DNA of 64,000 nt from Streptomyces klenkii. Its GTDB lineage: Bacteria > Actinomycetota > Actinomycetes > Streptomycetales > Streptomycetaceae. Shown one piece after another: positions 17,033 through 25,368 of the stretch (positions are counted from its first letter, which is position 1; the number at the start of each line of letters is the position of its first letter). Under the pieces are notes generated by a model. That model searched no databases. It saw only the letters and a program-made list of their open reading frames with translations, and was not told the DNA's origin. The DNA lies in assembly GCF_003626645.1 (NCBI RefSeq), contig NZ_RBAM01000005.1, positions 1 through 64,000 on the forward strand, in the 5' to 3' direction. A program made the position numbers and the translations under genes.

Positions 17033-18433
17033 ATGCACGACACCGACGGCACGCACACCCGCCGTTTCGGCCTCCCGACCGCCACTGCCCTGGTCATGGG
17101 CAACATCATCGGCGGCGGCATCTTCCTGCTGCCCGCGTCCGTCGCCCCGTTCGGCACGGTCAGCCTGCTGGCGTTCGGCGTCCTCACCGTCGGGGCCATC
17201 GCCCTGGCGCTCGTCTTCGGCCGGCTCGCGCGGCGCCATCCGCGCACGGGCGGCCCGTACGTCTACGCGCGCGAGGCCTTCGGCGACTTCGCCGGCTTCC
17301 TGTCCGCGTGGTCGTTCTGGACCATGACGTGGGTGAGCAACGCGGCCCTCGCGGTGGCCGGCGTCGGCTATCTGCACGTCATGACCGGCAAGGGCTCCAT
17401 GGCGGGGGACCTGGCCATGGCGCTGGCCATGCTGTGGCTGCCGGCGCTCGCGAACCTGGCCGGTACGCGCTGGGTGGGCGCCGTCCAGATGATCTCCACG
17501 GTGATGAAGTTCGTGCCGCTGCTGTTCGTCGCGGTGGTCGGCCTGTTCTTCTTCGACCCGGACAACCTCGGCTCGTTCACGACGTCCGACGGCAACTGGA
17601 CCGGCGGGCTGACGGCGTCGGCCGCGATCCTCCTCTACTCGTACGTGGGCGTGGAGTCCGCCGCGATGAGCGCGGGCGAGGTGCGCGACCCGGAGCGCAA
17701 CGTGGGGCGCGCAAGCGTCCTGGGCACCGTGGGCGCGGCGCTGGTCTACCTGCTGGGCACGGTCTCGGTGTTCGGCACCGTGCGGCACGACAAGCTGGTG
17801 GAGTCCACAGCTCCGTTCTCGGACGCGGTCGACGTGATGTTCGGCGGCCACTGGGGCGGCACGCTGATCGCCGTCTGCGCCGTGATCTCCATCGTGGGCG
17901 CGCTCAACGGCTGGACGCTGATGAGCGCCCAGGCCCCGTACGCGGCCGCGAAGGACGGGCTGTTCCCGGCCGCGTTCGGGAAGAAGAAGCGCGGGGTGCC
18001 GACGTTCGGCGTGCTCGCCGCCGCGGTCCTCGCCTCGGGCCTGACCGTCGTCAACTACACGTCGGGCGTGGGCGGGGTCTTCGAGATCCTCGTCCTGATC
18101 ACGACGTTCTCCGCGACGGTCCCGTACCTGCTGGCCGCCGCCGCGCAGGTGTACTTCCTGCTGACGGGGCGGCGCGACAAGGTCCGTACGGGCCGCTTCG
18201 TCCGTGACATGGCGCTCGCGCTGGGCGCCTTCGCCTTCTCCTTCTGGCTGGTGGCGGGCGCCGGCTACGCGGCCGTCTACCAGGGCGTGCTGTTCCTCTT
18301 CGCGGGCATCCTCGTGTACGTGTGGCTGACCGCCCGCCGCACGGCGGCGGCGCAGGCGGAGGCGCAGGCCCCCGCCGCGGAGCCGGCCGGGACGGTGCAG
18401 GAGGCGCAGGAGGCGGCGGCCGTCAGGCCGTGA
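17033..18433 (+). CDS. APC superfamily amino acid/polyamine permease
   Basis: A 466-residue integral membrane transporter with about 12 hydrophobic helices. The first helix has the APC signature GNIIGGGIFLLPASV, and helix 2/loop has RTGGPYVYAREAFGDFAGF. The central YSYVGVESAAMSAGEVRDPERNVGRA matches basic amino acid/polyamine antiporters (APA family, AdiC/CadB-like). The C-terminal 35 residues are Ala/Glu/Gln-rich and likely cytosolic. ATG 17033 was chosen as the start of the conserved region. The gene ends overlapping the convergent SDR gene by 11 bp. Pairing with the divergent aminotransferase-like protein suggests a shared amino acid ligand. Confidence 0.9.
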   Translation: MHDTDGTHTRRFGLPTATALVMGNIIGGGIFLLPASVAPFGTVSLLAFGVLTVGAIALALVFGRLARRHPRTGGPYVYAREAFGDFAGFLSAWSFWTMTWVSNAALAVAGVGYLHVMTGKGSMAGDLAMALAMLWLPALANLAGTRWVGAVQMISTVMKFVPLLFVAVVGLFFFDPDNLGSFTTSDGNWTGGLTASAAILLYSYVGVESAAMSAGEVRDPERNVGRASVLGTVGAALVYLLGTVSVFGTVRHDKLVESTAPFSDAVDVMFGGHWGGTLIAVCAVISIVGALNGWTLMSAQAPYAAAKDGLFPAAFGKKKRGVPTFGVLAAAVLASGLTVVNYTSGVGGVFEILVLITTFSATVPYLLAAAAQVYFLLTGRRDKVRTGRFVRDMALALGAFAFSFWLVAGAGYAAVYQGVLFLFAGILVYVWLTARRTAAAQAEAQAPAAEPAGTVQEAQEAAAVRP

Positions 18434-19184
18434 CGCCTCCGTCGAGGACGAGGTCGGCGCCGACGGTGTAGCCGGCCTCGTCGGAGGCGAGGTGCAGCAC
18501 GGCGGCCGCGATCTCGTCGGGGGTGCCCGCGCGGCCGGCCGGCACCTCGCGGCGCATCCGCTCGGCCTTGTCCAGCGAGGACTCGCCGGGGCGGGAGGAC
18601 ATCGGGGTCTCGACGGGCCCGGGGCTGACGGCGTTGATCCGCACGCCCTCGCCGATGTGGTCCAGGGCGGCGTTGCGCGTCAGGGCGGAGACGGCCGCCT
18701 TCGTGGCCGTGTACGCGCCGAACCCGGGCTTCCTGCGGTGCGCGCCGACGTTGGACGCGATGTTCACGATGGCGCCGCCGCCGTGCGCGCGCATGTGCCC
18801 GATCTCGTGCTTCATGGACAGCCAGACGCCCTTGAGGTTGGTCTCGACGATCCGGTCGAAGTCCTCCTCGGGCACGTCCGCGACCTTGGCCGGCGGCACG
18901 GCCAGGCCCACGTTGTTGACGGCGACGTCGAGGCCGCCGAAGCGGGCGACCGTCCGCTCCACGAGCGCCCGTACGTCCTCGGAGCGGGTCACGTCTGCGG
19001 TGATGGCGACGGCCTCGCCGCCCTCCGCCTCCACGTAGGCGACCGTCTCCTTCAGGGGCTCCTCCCTGCGGCCCGCGACGACCACGCGCGCGCCCTCGCG
19101 GGCGAAGGCGAGGGCGATGGCCTGGCCGATTCCCGTACCACCGCCGGTGACGAGGACGGTCTTGCCGGTGAAGCGTGCGGTCAT
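18423..19184 (-). CDS. Short-chain dehydrogenase/reductase (SDR) family oxidoreductase
   Basis: A 253-residue classical SDR. Cofactor motif TGGGTGIG (VLVTGGGTGIGQAIALAFAREG) with a following VAGRREE basic residue indicates NADP(H) preference. The NNVG motif, catalytic Ser in NIASNVGAHRR and YTATK (Tyr-x3-Lys) are present, and the C-terminus is SDEAGYTVGADLVLDGG. It lies 112 bp downstream of, and on the same strand as, a TetR gene that probably controls it. The substrate is unknown. Confidence 0.92.
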   Translation of the reverse strand: MTARFTGKTVLVTGGGTGIGQAIALAFAREGARVVVAGRREEPLKETVAYVEAEGGEAVAITADVTRSEDVRALVERTVARFGGLDVAVNNVGLAVPPAKVADVPEEDFDRIVETNLKGVWLSMKHEIGHMRAHGGGAIVNIASNVGAHRRKPGFGAYTATKAAVSALTRNAALDHIGEGVRINAVSPGPVETPMSSRPGESSLDKAERMRREVPAGRAGTPDEIAAAVLHLASDEAGYTVGADLVLDGGVTA

Positions 19185-19296
19185 GTCGAGACTCCTCAGC
19201 GATGGAACACAAAAGGGCGGGTCTGTTGCATGAGATGCCGTGGCGGCGGCAGCGGTCCGGAAATGGAGCGGGAGTCCGTCACCTCCGGTCCGTCCG

Positions 19297-19884
19297 TCAG
19301 GCTCGGTCCAGCAGGGCGAGGGCCTGCGCCGCGGCGTCCCGGATCCGGGCCCGGTCCGGGACCGCCTTGCCGACCACCCGCATGCCCTGCATCAGGACGA
19401 GCAGCATCCGGGCGAGGGCCACGGGGTCGCTGCCGGGGGGCAGTTCGCCCTGGTCAGCGGCCCGGGTGAGCGCCGAGGTGAGCGCCCGCTCCAGGGCGAG
19501 CCAGCTCTCCTCGACGCCGCGGGCCGCGTCGGGGTCGTGCGGCGCCAGCTCGACGGCGGTGTTGGTGACGAAGCACCCGCGCCGCAGGTCGTCCCCGGCG
19601 GCCTCCTCCGCGAAGCGGGCCACCAGCCCGCGCACGGCCGGCAGGGCGGGGCCGGGGCGCGACAGCTCCTCGGCGATGCGCGGGCCGTGCTGCTCGCCGT
19701 AGCGCTCCAGCGCCTTGAGGTAAAGCTCGTGCTTGCTGCCGAACGTCGCGTAGAGGCTCGCCCGGGCGATGCCCAGGTGACCGACGAGGTCGGCCATCGA
19801 CGTCGCCTCGTAGCCGCGCCGCCAGAACAGGTCGAGGGCCGACTGGAGCGCGGCGTCCGGATCGAATTCCTTGGTCCTGGCCAC
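19297..19884 (-). CDS. TetR/AcrR family transcriptional regulator
   Basis: A 195-residue repressor. The N-terminal helix-turn-helix is MARTKEFDPDAALQSALDLF, then YEATSMADLVGHLGIARASLYATFGSKHELYLKAL, typical of the subgroup with a TetR_C_16/C_47-like ligand domain. GTG 19884 starts at the conserved MARTKEFD. An upstream ATG at 19920 would make an unusual Arg-rich extension running through a palindrome. A 14-bp imperfect palindrome (19898-19911) sits 13 bp upstream and suggests autoregulation. The likely target is the downstream SDR gene. Confidence 0.9.
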   Translation of the reverse strand: MARTKEFDPDAALQSALDLFWRRGYEATSMADLVGHLGIARASLYATFGSKHELYLKALERYGEQHGPRIAEELSRPGPALPAVRGLVARFAEEAAGDDLRRGCFVTNTAVELAPHDPDAARGVEESWLALERALTSALTRAADQGELPPGSDPVALARMLLVLMQGMRVVGKAVPDRARIRDAAAQALALLDRA

Positions 19885-19897
19885 ATGTTGACGGTAG

Positions 19898-19911
19898 CGT
19901 TTTCGAGAACG
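19898..19911. promoter_or_regulatory. Putative TetR operator
   Basis: CGTTTTCGAGAACG is a 14-bp palindrome with one mismatched pair, just upstream of the TetR GTG start. It lies inside a larger TTGAC...GTCAA framed segment (19889-19920). Position and form fit autoregulation by the TetR protein; direct evidence is absent. Confidence 0.5.
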
Positions 19912-19976
19912 ATCGGTCAAGAATGATGGGGCCGGAAAGCGCCGGGAGGGTCACGGGCGAGGCGTACGGGCGGGCC

Positions 19977-21992
19977 TTACGGGGCCGGCCGCATCCTGAA
20001 GTCGTACTGCGGGGGCAGCTCCTTCGCGCGCGCCCGGGCGCGGATCTCCCGCGTGACCGGGCCCCCGCCCGCCAGCAGCGCCTCCTCGGTCGCGTACCAG
20101 GTCTCGCCGAGCGATTCGTCGCCCTCGCGCAGGTCCGCGACCTCGAAGCCGCGGTCGAAGATCTCCCGAGCGGCCGCGGCGTCGCCGCCGGCGAGCAGCA
20201 CCCGGGCCCGGAGCAGCTGGAAGCGGCCGCGCTCGCGGGTGCCGGGGCGCAGGGCCTCCAGCACGGCCCCGGCGCCGGCGGCCCGGTCCGCGGCGAGCAG
20301 GGCCTCCGCCGCCTCCTCGCCGAGCGCGGCCAGGGCGGCGGTCCAGCCGGGGCCCTCGCGCTGCTCGGCGCAGGCGTCCTCGAACGCCTCCAGGTAGCGG
20401 TCCGCGGCGCGCTCGGGGTGGCCGTCCTCGGCGTCGGCGAAGGCCAGGCAGCGCTTGACGAACCACAGCCGGCCCGCCCCCTCCCAGGCGCGGACCGCCT
20501 GCGAGCGGTCGCCCGTGTGCCAGCGGGCTACCCCGAGGTGGTACGCGCCGCAGAGGTCGGCCCCGTCGGTCGTCTCCAGCAGCTCGCGCCACTGGGGCGA
20601 CACCAGCGAGGGCGGGGGCGGCAGCGCCCGGTCCGGGGACGGGTGCGAGCCGGTCCGCAGGAAGCGCAGCCAGGGCGCCTGCTCCTCCCCCAGCGTCTCC
20701 GGCGGGAAGGGCGTGCCGGGCAGGTCGTAGTGCCCGCGCACGGCTTCGAGCGCGCCCCAGCCGGAGCCCGTGTGCAGGCTCTCCTTCGGCTCGGTGTCGG
20801 CATACGGGCGCCACGCCGCGTACGCCGCGTCCACCTCGGCCCGGGGCAGGGCCGCTTCGAGCCGGGCCGCCGCCTCGCCGCGGGCGGCCGCCCAGCAGGC
20901 GCCGTGCACGGCGGCGGGGTCCGCGGCCAGCGGGCCGTACGCCTCCAGCCAGGCGAACTCGCCGCCGGGCTCCAGCGGCACGTGCTCCAACTGGGTGCGG
21001 GCGAGCCCGGCCTGGATCTCGGCGTAGCCGCCGGTGCCGGGCTCGGTCAGCCACTCCTGCCAGCGGCGGCCGCCGCGGCCCGATCCCCAGACGAAGAGCT
21101 TGCGGCCGCGCAGCGCGTCGGTCGAGGTCTGCACGAGGCCGCGGCCGTCGGCGCCGAGGGAGGCGATCCAGCGGCGCTCCCCGCCGGGCACGTCGTAGAA
21201 GAAGTCGGCGGCGTGCGTGCTGTTCAGCGGGTACGTGCGGTCCGCGCCCTCCCATCCGGGCACCGGGACCCGGCGCAGGCTGCGCTCGTAGCCGAACCGC
21301 CAGGCCGCCTCGGCGGGGGCGAGGACGCGCGTGCCCGCCTCCTCGGGGACGGCGATGTTCGACCACCAGTAGACGGGCGCGGGCCGGTGGTGGGGGTTGC
21401 GGATGCGCACGCCCACGTAGAGGAAGTCCGAGCCGTCGGGCAGCCACAGGTCGACCTGGAACGGCAGGTCGCGCAGCCGCTCCCACTCCCACAGGCGCAG
21501 CATCTCCCCGCTGCCCGGCGCGGGCACGCGGGCGGCGTGCAGCGGTGCCACGGACAGGGGGGTGTGGCCGGTGGCGCCGATGTTCCACTCGATGCCGCCG
21601 GAGAACCAGGCGCCGTTGAGCGCGAAGTGGGCGGGTTGCAGGACGGGGTTGGCGTAGAGCAGGTGCCGGCCCGCCGGCTTGTGTTCGAGGGAGTGGACGC
21701 GGCCGCCGAGGCCGGGCAGGACGGTGGCGCGCAGCCGGTCGTTCTCGATGACGATCGCGTCGACGTCGGTGAGGGCGCGCTTGCGGGTGTAGTGGTCGCG
21801 GCGGCGCACGGGCAGGACGGAGCGCAGGGGCTCGTAGCCCGTCTGGCGGGCCATGTCGGCGGGCAGGCCCTTGCGCTGTGCCGCGTCGAGGCGGTGGACG
21901 TCGCGGGCCGTGCGGAGGGAGGGCAGCGGGTTCTCGGCGCCGAGCGGAGCGGCGGGCAGGGTCAGGACGGCTCGTCGGATGGTCGTGGGCAC
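19977..21992 (-). CDS. DUF5107 domain-containing protein with C-terminal tetratricopeptide-like helices
   Basis: A 671-residue protein. Residues about 60-350 match the DUF5107 domain, a galactose-mutarotase-like beta-sandwich found next to sugar catabolic genes (VLPGLGGRVHSLEHKPAGRHLLYAN, then NGAWFSGGIEWNIGATGHTP). The C-terminal 250 residues are helical, TPR-like (AYHLGVARWHTGDRSQAVRAWEGA, then RLLRARVLLAGGDAAAAREIF). It is probably a cytosolic glycan-processing enzyme, but no activity can be named from sequence. GTG 21992 is preferred because AAAGG lies 5 nt before it; GTG 22007 is in frame. Confidence 0.8.
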   Translation of the reverse strand: MPTTIRRAVLTLPAAPLGAENPLPSLRTARDVHRLDAAQRKGLPADMARQTGYEPLRSVLPVRRRDHYTRKRALTDVDAIVIENDRLRATVLPGLGGRVHSLEHKPAGRHLLYANPVLQPAHFALNGAWFSGGIEWNIGATGHTPLSVAPLHAARVPAPGSGEMLRLWEWERLRDLPFQVDLWLPDGSDFLYVGVRIRNPHHRPAPVYWWSNIAVPEEAGTRVLAPAEAAWRFGYERSLRRVPVPGWEGADRTYPLNSTHAADFFYDVPGGERRWIASLGADGRGLVQTSTDALRGRKLFVWGSGRGGRRWQEWLTEPGTGGYAEIQAGLARTQLEHVPLEPGGEFAWLEAYGPLAADPAAVHGACWAAARGEAAARLEAALPRAEVDAAYAAWRPYADTEPKESLHTGSGWGALEAVRGHYDLPGTPFPPETLGEEQAPWLRFLRTGSHPSPDRALPPPPSLVSPQWRELLETTDGADLCGAYHLGVARWHTGDRSQAVRAWEGAGRLWFVKRCLAFADAEDGHPERAADRYLEAFEDACAEQREGPGWTAALAALGEEAAEALLAADRAAGAGAVLEALRPGTRERGRFQLLRARVLLAGGDAAAAREIFDRGFEVADLREGDESLGETWYATEEALLAGGGPVTREIRARARAKELPPQYDFRMRPAP

Positions 21993-22098
21993 GGCAACCT
22001 TTCTCACGCCTGGTGGTCCGGTGGCTTCCTCAGCCCTGGCGGTCGTGCGGCGTTCTGGTCGGCCGGTCGGTAACCGGTGGGTAAGCGGTCCGGAGTGC

Positions 22099-22647
22099 CT
22101 ACCCGTCGTGGTCCGGCAGCATGTCGGCGGTGATCGCCCAGCGTTCGTGGTCGCGCCACGCCCCGTCGATGAAGAGGAACCCCGGGGAGAAGCCCTCCAG
22201 CCGGAAGCCGTTGCGCTTGACCAGGGCCAGGGACGCGGCGTTGCCCGGCTGGACGTTCGCCTCCAGCCGGTGCAGGCCGAGCGGGCCGAAAGCGTGGCGC
22301 AGGACGAGGCCGAGGCCCTCGCTCATGAGGCCGCGGCCCGCCGCCGGCGCGAAGGCTCCGTAGCCGAGGGCGCCGCACTGGAAGCGGCCGCGGACGATGT
22401 TGTTGATGTTGACGAAGCCCGCCGGGGCGCCGGTCTCGCGCAGGCACACGAGGAGGCCCGCGCGCTGCTCGCCGTCGAGGGTGGCGGCGTACGCGGCGAA
22501 GTCCGCCTCGGTGGCGGGCATGGACAGCCACGGGTGGTGCAGGGCCTCGCTGGCCCGCACGAGGCGGGTGAACTCCGGGCCGTCTCCGGGCCTCACGGGG
22601 CGGATCGCGACGCGCGGGCCTCGGCCGAGCCATTCCGGTTCCGGCAT
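22099..22647 (-). CDS. GNAT family N-acetyltransferase
   Basis: A 182-residue RimJ/RimL-type acetyltransferase (VAIRPVRPGDGPEFTRLVRAS, then GALGYGAFAPAAGRGLMSEGLGLVLRHAF and LHRLEANVQPGNAASLALVKRNGF). The GRGLMSEG segment is the acetyl-CoA pyrophosphate-binding loop and NAASLALVKRNGF the motif B helix. ATG 22647 gives the normal length; sequence upstream of it is not conserved-looking. It lies between the DUF5107 gene and the CoA-transferase remnant, all leftward. Confidence 0.9.
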   Translation of the reverse strand: MPEPEWLGRGPRVAIRPVRPGDGPEFTRLVRASEALHHPWLSMPATEADFAAYAATLDGEQRAGLLVCLRETGAPAGFVNINNIVRGRFQCGALGYGAFAPAAGRGLMSEGLGLVLRHAFGPLGLHRLEANVQPGNAASLALVKRNGFRLEGFSPGFLFIDGAWRDHERWAITADMLPDHDG

Positions 22648-22688
22648 GGGGTCATCGTACGGTCCTGCGCCCGTGGCGCCGCGGGCCG

Positions 22689-23111
22689 TCAACTCCACTC
22701 CGGCGCGTCGGTTCCCCAGCGTGCGGGGAGCTTCGCCCAGTCGCGCGGCGCGCCCTCGACGTGCACGGGCGGCAGGGCGTAGCGGACGCGGCCGAGCGGT
22801 CCGCCGGCCTCGGTGAGCCACGGGCCCGGTTCGTACGCGTCCGCTGCGCCGGGTCCGTCCTCGTCGCGTGCGAGGTCCGAGGTGAGCCAGTGCGCCGTCC
22901 GCGCGAGGGAGAGGCGGGCGAGGCGCGTGCCGCCGGTGGTGCGCTGCTCGGTGACGGCGCGCAGGACGGCGGCCGCGAGGAGGTAGCCGGTGCCGTGGTC
23001 CAGGGCCTGGGCGGGCAGGGCGCCGGGGGTGCCGTCGGGGGCGGCCTCGGCCGACGGCCAGGGCTTGTCCGACAGATCACGGCGAACGCGCGGTTTGCTG
23101 CCGCCGCGCAT
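22689..23111 (-). pseudogene. C-terminal remnant of a CoA-transferase family III (CaiB/BaiF-like) gene
   Basis: This open frame encodes about 140 residues that resemble only the C-terminal part of an actinobacterial family III CoA-transferase-like protein (GTPGALPAQALDHGTGYLLAAAVLRA, then RLARLSLARTAHWL and PPVHVEGAPRDWAKLPARWGTDAPEW). Complete family members are about 400 residues or more. The N-terminal two-thirds, including the CoA-binding domain and catalytic Asp, are missing. Upstream the frame runs straight into a dispersed GC-rich repeat (23113-23205). I infer a deletion at that repeat. It could still be translated from ATG 23111, but a functional enzyme is unlikely. Confidence 0.6.
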
Positions 23112-23112
23112 G

Positions 23113-23205
23113 CCGCCGGACCCTCACCACGGGGGTCTCTTGCCATTGCGGCGGGCCTTCTTTTCCGCCGCACCGGCGAGGAACCCGGCTGCGCGCACGA
23201 CGCGT
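23113..23205. repeat. Copy of a dispersed GC-rich intergenic repeat
   Basis: CCGCCGGACCCTCACCA at 23114-23130 is identical to the start of the repeats at 47.9 and 48.1 kb. Bases 23129-23180 align over some 50 positions with the reverse complement of the unit at 102-157 (shared blocks CTCTTGCC, TTCTT..CCGCCGC and GGCGAG). It lies exactly between the truncated CoA-transferase gene and the CHAT-WD40 gene and may mark the deletion junction. Confidence 0.6.
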
Positions 23206-23225
23206 CGGCCGACGCTGTGCCGCGA

Positions 23226-25316
23226 TCAGTCCCGGCCCCCCGGGACCGGGGTCAGCTTCACCGTCTTGTCCTCGCTGCCGCTGGCCAGCCACGTGCCGTC
23301 CGGGCCGAAGGCCACGCACAGGACCGTGTCGTGGTGTTGCACCCGTAGCGCGCGGGTGCCGTCCGCCGTGGACCACAGGCCCGCCGTGCGGTCGGCGGAG
23401 GCCGTGGCGAGCCAGTGGCCGTCGGGGCTGAAGGCGATGTCCTTGACGGCGGCGCCGTGCCGGACCAGCAGGCGCTGGTGGCCGCTGCCCGCGTCCCACA
23501 CCCGTACGCAGCCGTCGTCGCCCGCGGTCGCCAGCCGGCCGCCGTCGGGGCTGAAGTCGACGGCCTTGACCGGGTGGTCGTGGCGCAGGCGCAGCAGGGC
23601 GTCGCCGCCGAGCGACCACACGTGCACCGAGCGGTCGGCCGAGGCCGAGGCGAGCCGGGCGCCCTCCGGGCTGAAGGCGACGTCGGTGACGACCTGGTCG
23701 TGCTTGATGCGCAGCATGGGGTCGCCGCCGGTGGAGTCCCACAGCCGGACGGTGCGGTCGGCGGAGGCGGAGGCCACGCGGAAGCCGTCGGGGCTGAAGG
23801 CCACGCCGAAGACCACGTGGTCGTGGCGCAGGCGAAGCAGTTCCTCGCCGTCGGAGGCCGCCCAGATGCGGACGGTGTTGTCGGCGCCTCCGGTGACGAG
23901 GCGGCGGCCGCCGGGGCTGAAGGCGGCGGCGAAGACGGAGGAGAGCCAGCCGCCCGCGGTCTGTTCCCAGATCCGGTTGCCGGTCAGGGCGTCCCAGACC
24001 CTGACGCGGCTGCGGGATCCGGTGGCCAGCCGTCTGCCGTCGGGGTGGAAGGCGAGGGCTTGCACCCACTGGCGGGCGTTGAGGACGCGTGAGGTGATGC
24101 CGGGGCCGGGCGGACCGCCCGGGTCCGAGCCGGCAGGTGTGCCGGTGTCCGGGGGCCGCACCGGCCGCGGTGGTACGGCGGCAGGCCCTCGCGGCGGGCC
24201 CCCTGCCGGCTCTTCCGGCGGTTCCGGCATGTCGAAGAGGCGGGCGTCCCCGCCGCGCAGGTAGAGGACGGGGGTCGCCCACTCCAGGCTGTCGTCCTTG
24301 TCGACGACGAGGGCGATCCTTCCGACCCGTACGGCCTCGTCGACGGTGCGTCCTCCGGCCAGCGCCTGGTAGAAGGAGGCGGCGAAGCGCGTGGCCGCCT
24401 TGTCGGTGACGGCGAACTGCATGGCGACGATCGCCGGCACGGAGCGCACGAGGACGGCGGCGGTGCTGGAGAAGAGGTCTTCGGCGTTGCCCATGCCGCT
24501 CTGGCAGCTGTTGAGGATGACGAGTTGCGGCCGGGGCCGGGCCACGCTGAGGAGCGAGGCGAGGGCGGAGGCGTGCAGGTGGTGCTCGCGCCCGTCCGCG
24601 TCGGCCAGCGTGATCATGCCTTCGTGGCGCTGGGGGTCGTAGGCGCCGTGCCCGATGAAGTGCAGGACGTGGCAGCCGCGCAGGAGCCGGCGGGAGAGGT
24701 CGTCCGCGGTCTGGCCCTCGACCCAGTCGAGCTCGACGAGCCCGCGCTCGGTCAGCGGCCGCAGCGCGACCGCGAGGGCGGCGCGCTCGCTCTCGGCGCC
24801 CAGGGGCGCGCGGGAGCGGGGCAGCGAGGTCATGCCGAGGACTTTGAGGGGCGGTTCGGAGCGCAGCGGGGCCAGCGGCTCGGGCAGGTCGACGTAGCGG
24901 ACGAGGGGCTGGCGCAGGCACAGGTAGCCGCCGAGGTCCTCGTCGTGGAGCAGTTCCCAGGGCAGGGCGGCGAGTTCGGGCGCGCGGATGCGCAGGACCA
25001 CGCGGAGCGGCTGGTCGCGCTCGGCGGCGCGCTGGCGGCTGGCGAGATACAGGCCGCGCAGGCGCCCGTCGAAGACGGTGCGGAAGAGCCGCTCCCCCAC
25101 GTCCCGTACGGGCCGCTCCAGGCCGAGGGCCGCCGCGCGCGGCGTCACCGAGGAGGCGAGGACGGCCCGTTGGAGGTCGGCGAGGCGGGCGCCGATGGCG
25201 CCGGGCTCCAGGGCGACCGAGGCGGCCCCCTCGCCCGCGGGCGAGGAGACGGTCACCGCGTACTGCCCGCCGGTCCCGCCGCTGATTTCCAGGACGAAGT
25301 CGGCGGCGGCGGGCAT
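23226..25316 (-). CDS. CHAT domain (caspase-like) protein with C-terminal WD40 repeats
   Basis: A 696-residue protein. Residues about 90-370 form a CHAT caspase/separase-fold peptidase domain with the catalytic dyad His223 (HVLHFIGHGAYD) and Cys271 (LVILNSCQSGMGN). A Pro/Gly-rich linker (about 370-415) leads to six or seven WD40 repeats with FSPDG..LA(T/S)(A/G)SADRTVRLWD units to the C-terminus. CHAT proteases are effectors in several bacterial conflict and signalling systems, for example Craspase-like partners; WD40 propellers usually provide the sensor or scaffold. ATG 25316 with GGGAG 5 nt upstream is preferred to GTG 25319. The membrane protein gene 52 bp upstream is co-oriented and probably cotranscribed. 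Confidence 0.9.
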   Translation of the reverse strand: MPAAADFVLEISGGTGGQYAVTVSSPAGEGAASVALEPGAIGARLADLQRAVLASSVTPRAAALGLERPVRDVGERLFRTVFDGRLRGLYLASRQRAAERDQPLRVVLRIRAPELAALPWELLHDEDLGGYLCLRQPLVRYVDLPEPLAPLRSEPPLKVLGMTSLPRSRAPLGAESERAALAVALRPLTERGLVELDWVEGQTADDLSRRLLRGCHVLHFIGHGAYDPQRHEGMITLADADGREHHLHASALASLLSVARPRPQLVILNSCQSGMGNAEDLFSSTAAVLVRSVPAIVAMQFAVTDKAATRFAASFYQALAGGRTVDEAVRVGRIALVVDKDDSLEWATPVLYLRGGDARLFDMPEPPEEPAGGPPRGPAAVPPRPVRPPDTGTPAGSDPGGPPGPGITSRVLNARQWVQALAFHPDGRRLATGSRSRVRVWDALTGNRIWEQTAGGWLSSVFAAAFSPGGRRLVTGGADNTVRIWAASDGEELLRLRHDHVVFGVAFSPDGFRVASASADRTVRLWDSTGGDPMLRIKHDQVVTDVAFSPEGARLASASADRSVHVWSLGGDALLRLRHDHPVKAVDFSPDGGRLATAGDDGCVRVWDAGSGHQRLLVRHGAAVKDIAFSPDGHWLATASADRTAGLWSTADGTRALRVQHHDTVLCVAFGPDGTWLASGSEDKTVKLTPVPGGRD

Positions 25317-25368
25317 CACGGCTCCCGGGAATTCCGCAGAGGTGTCAGCATTCCGTTTTCTCGCTTCC

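Noticed and set aside
17010..17035. CTGGACCGAGAGGCACAC before the APC permease, resembling the guanidine-I (ykkC) riboswitch core
   Set aside because: One core base differs, the upstream GGUUCCG-like and downstream GGACAAAAGCCCGGG-like elements are missing or in the wrong order, and the segment sits directly at the start codon.
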